Assembly (NCBI GenBank): GCA_003184365.1
Contig: NKYR01000183.1
Coordinates: 1 to 55,200 of the forward strand
Source of the DNA: Evernia prunastri
Lineage: Eukaryota > Ascomycota > Lecanoromycetes > Lecanorales > Parmeliaceae
Direction of reading: 5' to 3'
DNA: 55,200 nt
Shown: positions 9,469 through 23,370 of the stretch, piece by piece
How positions within the stretch are numbered: position 1 is the first letter of the stretch
How the letters are laid out: every line of letters starts with the position of its first letter
Position numbers and translations under genes: made by a program
The notes under the pieces: model-generated
Database searches by the model: none
Told to the model about the DNA's origin: nothing
What the model saw: only the letters and a program-made list of their open reading frames with translations

Positions 9469-12400
9469 TCAATCCACTTCCACGTCGTCATCCGTCAAAA
9501 AAGCCGAATTCTTACTCTTGAAATCCTGACAATAGCCGACCAGGCGCGCCGCTCTCGCCCCTTCGGCGCGTTCCTCGACGAAATCCACGGTGTCCGGCCG
9601 GATATAGGTCCACGAATTCGGCTTTGTCAGCAAGAAGTTCTCAACCATGGCGTGCAGGCCGCCGAGGAGCCAGCGGTTCGTGCCATCGAGGAGGTCTAAA
9701 AGATCCGTCAGCGTGTCGAGGATCTCGCCCGCGATCTCGTCGCTGTCCGCGGGGCTCTGGAGCTCCGGTCCGCGGTATTCGCCGCTGTAGGCGAAGTCCA
9801 CCATGGTGGATAAGGTGCCGAACTTCATGTCTGCGATGTCAATCGTCGCGTTGTGCTCGAGCTGGCGGCCCCATGCACCCAGGAACTGGGCTTCGCAGTA
9901 CTCGGAGACGGCCGCGAGGAAGATCTTGTGGGCGGGCTTCTCGAGGCCTTCGGCTTTGAAGATGACGTCTGTCAGCTGGCTCTGGTCGCGGAGTCTCCGG
10001 ATCTTGGCCATGGATTGGGCCATCGGTGGCGCGTTGTCCTGAGGTAGCGGTGCGGCGGGCGCAGGTTGTACTACGGACTTGCAGCCTAGGACTTTCAGGA
10101 GACGTTCGTATGGTACGAGGAACTTCCTGGTCGCTCTTATGAGTCCGGGGTCGTCTGATAATTTCATGTTAGCGGTCTCACAGCATGAAGTTAATTGACA
10201 GCTTCCTTACATGGTGTATTGAGGCAGAGAAGTTTTGCCGACGTGAGACTGCCCTCGACATTGGCTTTGGAGATAACGTCGATCTGGGTAGTATCGAAGT
10301 TGAACCAGATCTGTGCCTCCCGAATGCCCTGAATACTTCTCGCCGAATCCGCATTGTCCTGAAGATGGTTGTAGCATGCTTGAACATCCTTCAGGTATTC
10401 CTGGAGATCACGTGGAGTGATGTTGCTGCGTCTGCTGATCAGGAAATGTAGATGCTCATACACCATCCCGGTCGACGGAGAGCCACCTCCTGGAAGCTTA
10501 TTGAAAACACCCGCAGCTGGTTCGTCTTTCAGGAATTTGACCTGGCTCCAAAGAACCCTCATGTTGTCCGTCCTACCTGTATCTTTGAGTGCACAGTGGG
10601 AATGCTCCTGGGCAATCTGGCGCATTCGATCTTGGCGGTAGTAGCCTTGGCTCGAGACATTCTTCTGAACCGCAAACATTCGGACTTTGGATAGCTGCTC
10701 CCAAGTAGATACTGACCAGCTGTGGAATGCTGGCTGGTCATATCTGAGGTATGCAGATACAATTGATGCATCTTGATCGAAATTTTGGTCACACATCGCG
10801 GGCTTATAGCGCCGGTCGACAGCCAATGCACACTGAAGGAAATCATCACATTTCATGACCTTGGTGGCGGGTCTTGCTTGCAGACCGATTGAGACCCAAA
10901 AAGAACGTAGGCTTCGAAATTCGGAATGTAGGAAACGCGTCGGCCCTTCTTCACGAAACGCCGACTGGAAAATTTCGTCGTCGTGATCGTAGAGTTCGTC
11001 GGCTTTACCTAAAGCGCCATTGCCATTTGGAGCGATTTTGTCCAAGGGCTTGATGCAGTATCGTACGAAATATTGAACGAGTCGTAGATGATGATGCCTT
11101 GAGAGCCTATTGCTGACCTTGGAAGGAAGATCCTTTTTGACGTGTTGCCAGAAAGCGTCGACGGTGGTCAGTTTGACATCGAGTTTCGACAGCGATGATT
11201 CTTCACTTTCCACCACCGCTGGATCGACAAAATGACCAATGCCTTTCACCCAGGGCATGATCATAGCTTTGTGCGCGAAGAACCAAGCTTCCTCAGCCGT
11301 AAGATGCTCAGAAAGATTGGAATACTCAGCACGTTTTATGCAAGGCCATACCGGTAGACTCCGGAGGATATTTCTGTGAGGGACGTCTTTTGACTTCGAG
11401 TAGTTCTCTAGGAAGGTGATCAGTAGTCCTCGAAGGGTCTCCTTGGCTTCGGGTGGCAGTACTTTGGCCAGAAACGGATTGATTTTCATCGTATTGAGCC
11501 GTTCAATCTTTTGGAGAGCATCTAGAAATCGTCCAAACGAAGGAACATGATTCATGTCGGTCTCGCGCTCAGAAAGGAGATATGGTAGGCAGCTCGGATC
11601 TAGACACCGCAAGCCAGGTATCAAAGCGCAAACTTTTCGCTGCTGCTCATTGGTCGGCTCCACGATACAGGGATCTCCTGTGAACTGGCGTGGTGTGATA
11701 TACTGCCATTGCTTGTCTCTGGTAAACCGATAGATGGCTGCGTCCCAAACGCCGGCCTCTGACAATAGGTCTTCTGTCGTCATTGGCTCTGCTTTGGCGA
11801 CCCCTTCTTCAAAGCTCTTCAGCGCTTTGAACCTAAGATTAAGATAAGTCCACATCTTCTGGGTCCATTTGTCCCGTTTGTCGGAAGACGTATCCAGAGC
11901 AGATAGTGAGTCGGGACGCGCCAGCAAAGGGCCGACATCACCAATCTCTAATTTGCGAACATTGAAAGGGGCCTTCATAATCTCTCTGATTGGGTTCCCG
12001 AGCCGTTTCGTAACTTCTCCTCCCTCTATCTTGATAAATGCTCGCGATAACGATCTAGTGTTGACCATAGAATCACACGCGAAAGCAAACAGCTCCTGCT
12101 CTTCCACTGTTGCCACAAAGTGCCATTCCGAGTCGGCTGGAGGATTCAATGTCAAAAGCCCCAAAGGTGCATCCAATGACGGTCTAGGCAGCACCCTGCA
12201 TCCATCGAGGATATGCAAAGGCGTAACATCTTGTCCATCAGTAACAGGTACCAACACTTCCAGTAGCATTGCCATTGCCTCGGCTTTCTCGTTCTCTTTC
12301 GTAAATTTAGAGAGGAACATCTCGAGATGCTTGCAATTTGACTCTTTTTGCAGCAATTTAGCCAGGAAAGGTGAGTTCAGTTCAGTAAATTGAGAACCAG

Positions 12401-15400
12401 AAGCCGTATGCTTGAGGTCTTCCCAAAGACGTCGCGGAGGGCGCACCCTATTGAGTTGTAGATTGACGAAGAGAGGCCCGAGCTTTTCGGAGATGGCTTC
12501 TGGCAGGAAGTCAAAGTGGGCATTACCCAGTGGGTTCACCTCGTGCAATTTTCTGGTCTTTCGTGGTTTCGCTCTCCGCAAATCGTTTGCGCCTTGAAAG
12601 GCTGCTGGAGCATCCAAAATCACGGCCGGATACAGTTTCTCATGGATGTGATCTACATCCATTATCTTGTCCCAAAAGCCCAAAGCAACAGTATTAGAAA
12701 GCGTTTGCAAGGACCCGGTACTTGGCTTGGGCGGCCAAAATCGAAAAGCCTCATCGCCAAGCCTTGGCGACAGGTTCACAAGGAAGTCCAGATAAAACCT
12801 GGGCAGGCAGTCTGCAAGGAGCCAGCGGTTCCAAATGGCGATCTCGCTATGATTCTCAAACGCTATGGTTTTGCGATCTCCGGTTATCGCGAAGCTGGCG
12901 TGGAATGAAACGGGTAGGTCAGACCCCGAACTGGTGGGCAATTTGCAGAAAATTTTCTGGTCAATGTCCTCCATTGGACCCTTGTATAGGTCCACTGGTC
13001 TCACCTTCCCATCACCCGAGTTCATGTCAGAGTCCCATGCTCCCTGCTGGAGACAAGCAGCAATCCCACACTCAGTCAACTTTGAAGAGCTTTTACCGAC
13101 TTTTTTAACATCCTCTGGGCTTTGCTCTATGTCTGTTATGCCGACCTGCCAAACATCCGTCTCGGTTCGGTAGCCTTCTTTAGCACTCTTTATTGTGACT
13201 CTTCGGAAGACATCTGGATCTTCCAAGCTTTCAGAGCGATGTGCAGAGACCTTCCACATGGGGCGGTCATCTCCTCGAATACGGAATTCAAGGTCTTCGA
13301 CATTTGGCAAGAACAACAGTGACACACGGGCCGTCTGGAAGTAGTCCTCGAACAACTCCCGAGCCATTCTTGAATCGACAGGCTGGGTCGCATCTTTGAG
13401 GGTGGTCTTGACACCATGGGCACGGAAAGGGAACCGGAAAATAGTACCGTTGAAATAATCGTTGCTCTTGTCATACCCATAAAGACCGTCGAAAGGGGTG
13501 AGTTGGTCTTCTGCGATGCGGCGCGCCGTTTCAAGCGATAACTTTACTCCCGCCTTGCGCGTGTGGTGCTTGTTTCTTGGGAGGCGCTCCTGTTGAGGGT
13601 CTAAGATCAAGTAGTAGCCACCTGATAGTATCATAGGCACATCGGTGAAGTGGTACATGCTCAGGGCGCCCCTACCGAACATTCCTGTTGTTGTAGCATC
13701 GTCTCCTTTGCCTCCCTGTCCAATCTCTTTGAACCCAGCAAAGTCTTTCTCCGAGAAGATCCCATCATTGTAGGCTATCAGTGCTGCACCCTGAAAAGAT
13801 GCCAACTCGGGTGCCAGCAGTGAGTCAGACTTGTGAGGCCCAGCCTGGCAGTCATCTATTGTCCAAGACATTTTTGTTGCCCCGGCGTCATCGGCATTGG
13901 CTAAGAACTCGTTGAAAGTAGTTTCAATGGGATATCGCCCAAGAGTGTCACATATGACCGTTGTTAGACTTTCTCGTTGTGTATACTCGTCTTCATCTTC
14001 GTCTTCGAACTTGATGTCCTCTCTGATCATGCGTTCGAAGGAGTTCTCTATCTCAAGCGCCTTGATGAGATACTCTGACACTTCGGGATGGGTGAAATTG
14101 AAGCTAGAGATGTCGCTGCGGACATTTCGATCTCCATGCACGATGTCGGATAGATTTCTGAGCGTACAAGTTGTGTCAGGGATGTGCAACTCCATGGGGT
14201 CGTAACGCAGACGAGCCGATATCTGCAAAGTGGCAATTGCAATGCGAAGGTCGCGATCGTTCAACTGCCCTTGATTGGATTTATCCAGAGACTGTTGCAC
14301 GTATTGAAGATCCTCAACTAATGGCTCATGCCGAATATCCAGTACCGCCAGCAACGGTGCATGATCTTTGGCGAAGTCCTCATCAACCTCATCAGCATAA
14401 GGAGCTAATGGGTATATATTCAGCATGGAGCGAGGACGAAACGATCTTCGTGGACTCATATAGTCTCTGTGACGCCCTAAAATGCATGCTTTCGACTGTA
14501 ATCGGGGATAGTCCGTGGATTTGATTTGCAGCAGGAGCTTGTCCACTTTCTCATAATCTCTTTCTTCTAGACAATGGTCCAGTTGTTGAAGAAGTACCTC
14601 TGTTGGTATGTCCTGATCCCAGCCTAAGATCATCAGCAGCGGCAGAATAACATCTGAATTGAACACTTACCAAGAACCTTTCTCCAATACTTATTGACTG
14701 TGAAACTCAAAGTTCCCCAGACTTTGTCAACTAAATGGCTTTCATCTGCTCCACGGCAAACTTTAGGAGAGAATAGTGCCATCTCTCCGGTTATAGAGAC
14801 CCCGGGAAGCCACTCCAGAGCCCGGATTTCGTCAATTGGAAGGTCAGCATTGCTGACTTCCAATGGCACTCGTCCCTGCAATAGTTGAGCAACCTTTTCC
14901 ATCAGTACTTGTTTGTCAGCACCACATTGGGAGTAGACCCTGGCACGATCCAGTGCTGTATCTTTATTGAACCCAGCATTGATGCCGCACGCTTGAAAAG
15001 CTATCCTGTGACGTGCGTAGAATTCCGGGCAAGGAAATACATTCTCCTCTTCGAAGTAGAGCACGTCGTAGACCGATGTTGGATCGACAAGATCCTTCAA
15101 GCATCGATATCGCATGTTGCCATTACAAACCGGGAGCGGTACGATTGGTTGGCTCATGATATTCGTTTTCCACGAGTCTGTAGGAACCTTGGAGTGGTCA
15201 AATATCCAATCAACGAGGGCCGCTTTAGCTGGCATGGAGGCAATATCTTCGGTCATTGCCATCCATGGTAGAAGATACTGAGTTAGAATCTGCTCCATGC
15301 TTAACCTCTCGAGCAGCTTAAGTTGCCTGGTGAGGTATTTTTCGCTTGCATTAGAGATATCGTAGAAAGACACTCCTTCAATGTCCGGGAGAGGTGGAAG

Positions 15401-18160
15401 ATCAGACGGCGCCTCGCACAAACGGCCGTTTTGATCCAGACTGCACATAGTGAGGAACCGCTCTCTACACAATCAAGTCAATACTGCTAATGGAAGCATT
15501 TGGAGGCATTCGTGGACTTACTTGTACGGTGTGACCGACGTTGTCTTGCTGAAAAGAGGTAACTTACGCATCTGGCTTGCAAGACCTGGTGGCAAAGACT
15601 CAGAATGACTTTTATCTCTCACAAGCTTTTCGAGATGCTTCGATACCATCTTTCTCTGCTGAGTGGATGCCGAATGGAGGATCTGTTGGCCAGCCACTAG
15701 CCAATCCACAAATGTTTCGAGAGAGTCTTGACATGTTAGCCGTAGGCCCGGACTTGTCCTCGACTGCTTGCGCAAAAATTTTACGGCATTTGCTGGCATC
15801 GCATCAGTATCCAACAGCGGCGACGCTGAGAGTGAAATGCGAGATAGAGCCGGGAGCAAGAAATTGGCTAGGGTTTCCCCTTTCTCAATTATGAGCGTTT
15901 GGGGGCAATCGCTGCTGGGTGAAATCTGCCTGATCCGGGAGTCGTCGGTGGGAACAAGCCATGTGCTATTGAGGCTCGAGGGGAGTCTTTGCTTCTCTTC
16001 TACTAATCTATCAGACATCCACGTCCAGACCTTATGGATTAATGGGTCTAAATCCAGAGTCCGTTCCTTGATGTCGTTTGTGTCTCCATGCTGGAAGGCG
16101 CCTTGGTACATCTTTGGCCAGTCTTCCGCCAAGTCATGCAGAGCACGGAACCTCATCACATCACTGAGATAGGCAATATCACTTCGCAGTAACTCACGAA
16201 CGGCTGGTGCAAGCTCGTTGGTATTCAATGTCTCTTGCATTCTTGTACCAGAGAATAGTTGCTGTTCGGCCACATCTCGTGGAAGGAATAGAGCTCCGTT
16301 GGGGGGGACTGTCGCCAACGTACCATTAACCGTGGGCCACAGACGGATGCCGTGCAGGTCACGGTAAAGTACAACTCTGGGTTCGCCCCTTAAGTCACTA
16401 TCAAGGGCGTCCAGGAGACAGTGTTCCAAGATGGAGGCCGACACATCCCTTGATAATGTTGACATGAGCTCGTTGCAATCGCGAACGAATTGACGCACAG
16501 TGGTGGGTGTCCGCATTTTGAGCCTCTTGGCGTGGCTGTTGACCCGTTCCTCGACTTTCTGTAGGAGGGTCTGTTCCAAAATCACAACGGGCATTCGGAT
16601 CTGGGCGAGTGATGTGACGTATTTCGTGTCCTTCGCACTGGAGTTGGAGAAGAATCCTTCGTCAAGCGCAACACAACAGCCACTGATGGCGTTCCATACT
16701 TTCAGATTATCTGCCACAATCCTGTCGACTATCCAATCGTCTAATCGAGTCCATGGGTCAGAGTGGGACAAACCAGCGCGTGGCCATAAACCGAAGCCCT
16801 CTGCTTGCCATGAAAGAGGGCTGCGGTGTACGAGCAATTTGGTCCACGCAGCGGAGATACGATCCTTGAACATGTACTCATTCCATTTCATAGCGAGATT
16901 CTCGAAGCCTAGTCTCGCCCGGTCAGGTGCTATCGCAAACAAGCCGTGCATATGGACGGGTTGCTTCGTTGGAATTGGCAATATCAGAGTGGAGAAAAGC
17001 CGTCCAGAGAATGGTCCGTCCGGAGAAGTCCTTGCGAGTGGTGCCGCAATTGCCACCCAAGGATAGAGCTTCAATTCGCGAGCCCACGTATCGAGTTCTT
17101 CGTTGCCACAAGATCTTGTCATGGTATGATGGACTAGATAGTTGTCTGTCCGAGTGCCTCTAGTATCTGAGTATTTGCTCTTTACTTCAAACATCTTTGA
17201 CACATCAACCAGACCGGTCTCCGTTGGATGTGGGGCGTACAGCCGTCTGAAGTCCTTTGACAGTCCTCTCCTGGATCCGCCCTTGGTCAGTGACCTGCGG
17301 TCAAAATTTATCAAGCCTGAGGCGTACCTTGTGTCGCAGGAATCGTCCTCAATTATTTGGGCTGTCAGGACAATGGTGTCGTCGACTCTTATGGTGACCT
17401 TGCGTATATGCTTCAGGAACAGCAGACCGCCCGCCCGAATTTCCCCTCCGAATTCTTCGAGGGCTACTTTGATATCACTGGTGGATATCGCATGTTTGGA
17501 GATCTTGCTGGTTTCTTTTTGGGCTTCGGTCCGCAAAGGAATACGTATTATTGTTTGATCAAAGTCCAGTCGATGATCAAAATTGAAAGCTCCCAAGGCC
17601 TTCATGTGATTTTGGATCTCGACAGAGTTCTGGTTGCCTACAACATCCCAAGTGGGACCTCTGGGCTTGTTAATCTCATCGGACGCCGACCATCTCTCAT
17701 GAGGGTCCAAAATAAGGAGCCAATTGCGGGAATAGATCCATGGCCCATCTGTCCAGTGATATACCTAAGGATACATTAGCTAATCGAATTGAGTACATTG
17801 CGACCGAGCAGAGTGACTCACGGAGTTGAAGCCTTGACCAAACTTGCCTGTAGAAGCTGGGTCTTCACGCTTTCCAGAGTCACCAACGGAAGATAGACTG
17901 TCGAAGTCTTTTTCAGAAAAGACGCTGTTGTTTCGGGCCAATAAGGCAGGCCCACGATAATCTAAGAGTTCGTCGTGGAGCAAAGGCCCGTCGTAAGTCT
18001 TCGTATCAAGCACATACTCGATCTCATCAGCCTCAGCATCATCAGCATTCTGAAGGAGCTCTCTCAGACACGTGTTTGACGGGTAAGATTGGCAGACTGT
18101 CCTCAGAGTGGTGGTGAATTTTTGGCTTTGACCGCGATTTCGTGCAGGCGGTGGAGCCAT
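9469..18160 (-). CDS. Sacsin-like protein: two Hsp90-type ATPase modules plus BTB domain (2824 aa, 5 exons)
   Basis: Exons are 17822-18160, 15522-17764, 14671-15464, 10211-14623 and 9469-10154; introns are 57, 57, 47 and 56 bp, all GT-AG, and the sum is 2825 codons. Residues 34-42 are the N-box ELLQNADDA and 103-113 the G-box STGKFGQGFNS, continued over the first intron by VYHWTD; these bind ATP in GHKL/Hsp90-type ATPases. A second, more divergent module has EFLANADDAGA near residue 1364 and GMFGRGALSMYH near 1438. Residues about 2650-2770 form a BTB/POZ domain (LTDVIFKAEG, HKIFLAAVSEYCE), a dimerisation or cullin-3 adaptor fold. Human sacsin is a very large co-chaperone with three repeats of this kind; the shorter two-module plus BTB form is a fungal variant. 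A chaperone or ubiquitin-ligase-linked role is inference. The gene is intact, with no RIP signs, next to two dead genes. Confidence 0.88.
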
Positions 18161-19585
18161 GATGGCTGACCTTTAGGTTCGTACGTGTACTGTCATCAAG
18201 GGAGTGCAAGTGCGTGCCTGGAATGAAAAGGCGAGGGTGGTTTGGTGGGCAGGGTAAGAAAGAAAAGTGAGGTTTCAACACAAGGTCTGTGAAACGCGAG
18301 GCAAGATGATGGGCAGTAACCTTGCTGTAGACGCGTCACTTTTGATTCTATCAGCAAAATGGCGTCGCGAAGATGTGTATAAGTGTGTGTGTGTGTGTGT
18401 GTGTGAAATGCGAAGGAAGAAATGGAAAGGGCAGGGTTACAAAACATTTTCAACGAGGGTTATCGATTACGCCAGCCTGCATTATCTGATACTGAGGGGT
18501 AACAAAGGTGGTCAAGCAAGCTAGTTTCGGGTGGAAGAGGGGATGCTGATTTGTTCACTTCCCGTTGATCCATCTACGAACGAAAGAAAGTAAGTAGGTA
18601 TCAAACGAAGTAGCAGATCTATTTATTTTAGCAAAGCATGCATGACTTGGGAAGATGTTTCACAGGCATGATGCAGGAGTAGAGGAAGCCACAGCTTTCA
18701 GCTTGCCTTTTCAAGGATTCGAGGTGCATTAGCGCCTGCGCCCCCGGGATAAAAGGGTACAGGCATGACAAACAAGAGGGGTGACTGTGTGATAGTGTAG
18801 GTACTCCACGGTGTAAACTGGGACTGACACGTTAGAAGGTAAAAAGTCGAGCCTCGAAGCAGTATCTAGATCGTTTGCCGTAATCATCGAGATGTATGGA
18901 CATAGAAAATAGGGTAGGTAAAGTACCTAAAATACTCACCTTAAAGATACCTTAGGTACCGTAGTACCTCAGAACCAACCCAGCTCCGAACACCCCCAGT
19001 CACTCTGACTAATCATGGACCCCACACCCCACGCCCCACCGTCACCGTCACCGTCACCGTTACCGAAATTGACCGTATACATAGTTTCGCAGTCTTCGAA
19101 GAGTGAGCGAAGCACCTCATTGTCGCCGACGAACTAAGGCAAAGGTAGGACTATCCATCTTATTCGCCCTGATCGTCAGATATTCTAATCTTATAACGAA
19201 CGTATTATTGCTGAGTAGCATTAACTACTTTACGATAAAAATTTACAATATTGAATCTGTCAACTGACTCACATCCTTCTTCCTCAGTTCCATCAGATTA
19301 ACCTTCTTTTCTATATTGTTGCCTTCTTGCTAACGATCTTTTCGATCTTACTCTCCACCTCAAAACGTGCCTTGAGACTTTAGATCTGACTTGAAGCACT
19401 TAGGTCTCGTCGTCAGCCCGAAAAATTAGAATCCGCAAAGACCACCAGAATTTCTCGTGGCATACACATGCGGGCACTCGAAAACGTTCGAGGATCGCCG
19501 GAAGGAGGCCTTATCCACATGACCTCAGCCTCCACGTGCGCATTGAGCCCCCGGGAATTGGCAGTTTCCCTCTCCCTTTAATCGA
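18161..19585. other. Intergenic / promoter of the sacsin-like gene
   Basis: Holds the upstream region of the minus-strand sacsin-like gene and the downstream region of the minus-strand secreted-protein gene. Visible features are a GT dinucleotide run (18384-18405), palindromic ACCTTAGGTACC-type motifs (18940-18970) that also occur upstream of the syntaxin gene, and a four-fold CACCGT-like repeat (about 19040-19065). No gene seen. Confidence 0.55.
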
Positions 19586-22500
19586 TCAAGTCGGAATTTT
19601 CTGTTTCGCCCAATCGCCCACTGACAGGCTCGCAGCCCCGGCGCCAACCGTCCAAGCCACGCACCCTACTGAATCGACGCCTCCGGCCGGACAGCCCGTG
19701 AGTGAATTACTCAGGTACTTATTACAGCCATCGCTATCGATCTTCCATTGGCACGACGTATCGAGGAGTTTGACGCCTAAATTTATCGCAATGCCCGACG
19801 CCAACCAATACGGCGGAGGGTTATTCTCCCAGTCGTCGGGCTCGCAGTCGAGGCTGCTGTTGCCGCCTGGCGCAGTTTGGAGAGTGGAGCATTCGAACGA
19901 AGAGACGAGGGACTCGGTGCCGCCGGCGACGAGGAATCGGTCTGTGAAGGAATAGCAGCCGTGGCCGGCGGAGCAGGCGGGCCCACAGACGACACCGATG
20001 GCGGCTTCGAAGAAGACAGGATCGGGGACGTAACGGTTCGGATCGCCTTGGCACGAGGCGTCTTGCGGGTCGCAGGGTTTATTGCAAGTAGGAGGGACGG
20101 GGTCTCCTGTTGGCGTTTTCACGGGCGGAAATATGGTGGTCAGGGGAGTGCTACTACCGACGCAGGCCGTGGATTCGAAGCCCGCAAACCCGGGACCTGT
20201 GGTCGTTGATGTGCAGCTTAAAAGAGTAGTGCCGACGCCGGAGGTGGGGAGCTGGGTGCTCGTGTAGATGATCTGGCCTTTTGTCACCGCAGGAGCGGGA
20301 TTCAGAGCCGATGCTGAAGAAGCGGAAGCCGAAAGACCGAGCGTGCAGACTTGATCCGAAGGGTTCCACGTCAAAGAGCTCGGTGGGTAAGTGGTGTAAC
20401 CACAGTGATTACTGCCGGTGCTCATAGTGACGTATGTTCCCGCATTGCTACCACTCGAACATTCGCAGAACGCAGCTGCTAAACAGTTTTCCACTCCCCC
20501 GTTGCCGCCACCAGTGTTCTCGCTGTGAGTAGCTCGTTAGCAGACGGCTATTAATCCCAAAAATGGCAGTGAAAAGGGGCGGACTTACCCTGGTACACAA
20601 ATCGGACTCTGGGTGATCATTGCAGAGCTCTGGGCAGCAATCGATGAAATGGAGTCGGCAGAAGCAGACATGGATGCCTGGAGAGAGCTCGAGTTGAGGG
20701 ACGTCGTTGTTGGTAAAGTCCCTGCGGACGCAGATGATGGCACGCTACTTGCTAAGCCTGATTTACCGTGAACAGAAGTGACGGTGGGCATTGCTGAATT
20801 CAATGTCATAGAAGCGCCTGTCGTTGCAAATTGACCACTCGAAGAAGATGCAAGCGAGACCGTAAAGTCACCGTTGGACGAGACAGACGACGGCGGCAGC
20901 GTAAAATCCGTACAGGAGCCTGCACATGAAATACCATAGTCCCACCAAGCCGTGGTGATGAACGCCGCCAAGGGTATTGTCTGCGATGGGACATCCGAGG
21001 CAGGATTGAAGACGCACGCGGCCGCAGACTCACTGACTGTCGAAGTGGTACCTGTAGCGCTGCACCCGACTGACGTCGAATAGCAGGTTGTGCTACAGCT
21101 TGCACTGCTGGCACACGATACACGGCAGTCGCTCACCGTTTGAAAGGCTGAGCATGATTGACTGCGAGAGCCGGAAGACGATGCTGAAGTGGTCGATGAT
21201 TTGGTCAATGATGGAGTTTGAGAACCCTGAGACTGGGAGGGCTCGTCATCATCTTCACTGTCATTCTCGAGTGGTTTCTGCAGGTCGATTAGGTCTGACA
21301 GATCTGATGTTACTTCATCGATATTGGAAAAGTCGTCATCTAAACCAGGTTCGATGTCCGAAACCGCGTCATTTATTGACTTTGTCAAACATGTGGCTGC
21401 ATTGAAGATGTCGGTGATGGGGTCCGAACTAACACCACAAGGTTTCGGTGAAGTTCCAGGACCAATAGAAGCTGAGAATTCCTTTCCATGATGTTAGCAA
21501 CAATGGATTTTCGAGACTCTAAGAATGGAAGGTCATAGGAGAGGTTGTCATACCTGGGCCTTAGGAAGCGTTCCTCTGAGTGCATTTATCGCGTCTTGAG
21601 CCGCCTCTACGGACGGCTTATTGATGTAAGATTGGATTTTGGGTCCAATCGCTATGATCTGACTCTTTAATGCCTGAGCACTAGATCTAGCTACGGCGCC
21701 AGTAGGGTTCAAATTTATAGATGTTGTCACAGACGATGAGGGACTGTTCAGAGCAAAGCTCGAGCCTGCCGTGTCGGTAGATGGTGAGTAATCTGTTTTG
21801 GACTGAATTCCTGCGGGCACTGTTCCAGGCGATGCGGTTTGACTAGCAAAAGTTGACGGGAGGGAACTACGTGAGATTCTGAGGGTAGTCAAGGATGACG
21901 TGGAGATATTGCCTGGTGATTGCATGGTTCCAATCTTCGAGCTGAGTCTAGCTAAGCCTGTCGTGCCGACATTGGTACCTGTTCCACTGCTAGCAATATT
22001 TCTGGGCGCGCTGGATGGACCGGTCACGCTCATATTGTGTGTATTTGCACTGGAGTCTGGCGGATTGACAAAGGAGCTGGATGCCGTGCTACTTGATCTC
22101 AAGGACACTGCTATCGAATGGCTTACTGAATTGGCGAAAATAGTTTTATTGCTCGAAGAGGCGGTACTTATGCTGTAGAGACCAGTACCTGTTGAAAGCG
22201 TTCTGGAGAACCCGCTTGAAGGATAGGGAGTGCTTTTTCCTTGACTCGAAAAGGGTGCTGTAGTTGAAACGTAGGGCAAGTTATTCCGCTTCAAAGGTGG
22301 TCGTCCAGCTGCTTGAGGAAGAACGATGGGTGTTGCATCCATTGCAATGTCTGGGAGAAAGTTCCTAGGTTTGTCCAAGTCCTAAAAGTGGTAATAGAGA
22401 ATAAGTATATGAGGAACGTTCGATGGTATAGTAGAGTACTTACCACGTTCACATCCCACTCTGTATTGACCACAAACTTCCTGTTAACTTTTGAGAATGT

Positions 22501-23370
22501 TTTGATTTGCTGAATGTTCATGTTCCGCATGAGCATGGGTAGTTCAGCGTAGTAGAAAATTTCCCCGTTTGTAGCTTGTCCATTCGCAGTGGGATCGTCT
22601 ATTGAATCAGAGTAAGCTGATTGTGGCCGAATGTAAATGAGTCAGGTCAAGAAGGAAAGTGTTCGTACTGTCCTGTGGATTTTGAGATGGAGGTGAGAAT
22701 AACGTTCTGCAGTTGTTGTTCTTCAGATATACGTATGCCACGCCATTTGTGGCCCCGGCTGCGAGAGCTGTCACTCGATCAGTGTCTAGTACCGAAACAT
22801 TTGGATGCAGATTCGGTTATCTTCTTACCTTTGGACATTCGATTTATCGCCCTCCACCAAAGGTTGTTCTTATTGTTGCCGTCTAGTCTCATTCTTTCGA
22901 AATCTGCATAGGGAAAAACCTGCTCTGCTATTCGTCCGTTGTCACTCAAGTTGATCTCCACAAATTCGTAGACAGTTTCGAAATCGTCTTCAGTCGTCGC
23001 TCCGCCTGCCCAAAAAACACCCGTGCGCTTTTCCTTTTGGACGCGTTGGAGATAAAGCTGGATGGCATCACTGAGGTACCAGATACCATCTTTATCATTG
23101 CCTGACTCAGTTCCGTCCCCAGATGTCATATCTGTCCAACTGACCTGACCGCCTAGTTCACGTTAAGGCCAGACTCCACCTTCTTGTAAGATACTTACCG
23201 AATAGGGCTGGGCTGATAGTATCTACCCTCGACTTCAGCTGATGTGAGAGTTGAAGGCTTTCATCTTTCTTGTAATGCACATGTGCTTCATGTTTAGGCT
23301 GAGCTACGGCGCTGACAAGATAATCATAATTTATGATGACGAAAGAAATCAAATAGAATATCAGAAACAT
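19586..23370 (-). CDS. Large Ser/Thr-rich secreted protein of unknown function (1138 aa, 7 exons)
   Basis: Exons are 23199-23370, 22829-23152, 22669-22758, 22444-22616, 21554-22381, 20589-21481 and 19586-20522, with GT-AG introns; they sum to 1139 codons. The N-terminus MFLIFYLISFVIINYDYLVS is a signal peptide or anchor. Residues about 57-253 form a globular domain (VSWTDMTSGDG, GVFWAGGA, NLWWRAINRM, EIFYYAELPMLMRNMNIQ) that I do not recognise. Residues about 254-530 are very rich in Ser and Thr (likely O-glycosylated). A short cysteine cluster follows (SCSAFQTVSDCRVSCASSAS and onward), resembling clusters in fungal secreted chitinase-like and killer-type proteins. A cysteine-rich C-terminal domain starts at CLAAAFCECSSG and runs to the stop. 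No chitinase catalytic motif is seen. A secreted or cell-wall location is likely; the function is open. Confidence 0.75.

Noticed and set aside
18384..18405. GT dinucleotide run as a regulatory element
   Set aside because: A plain microsatellite; no evidence of function.
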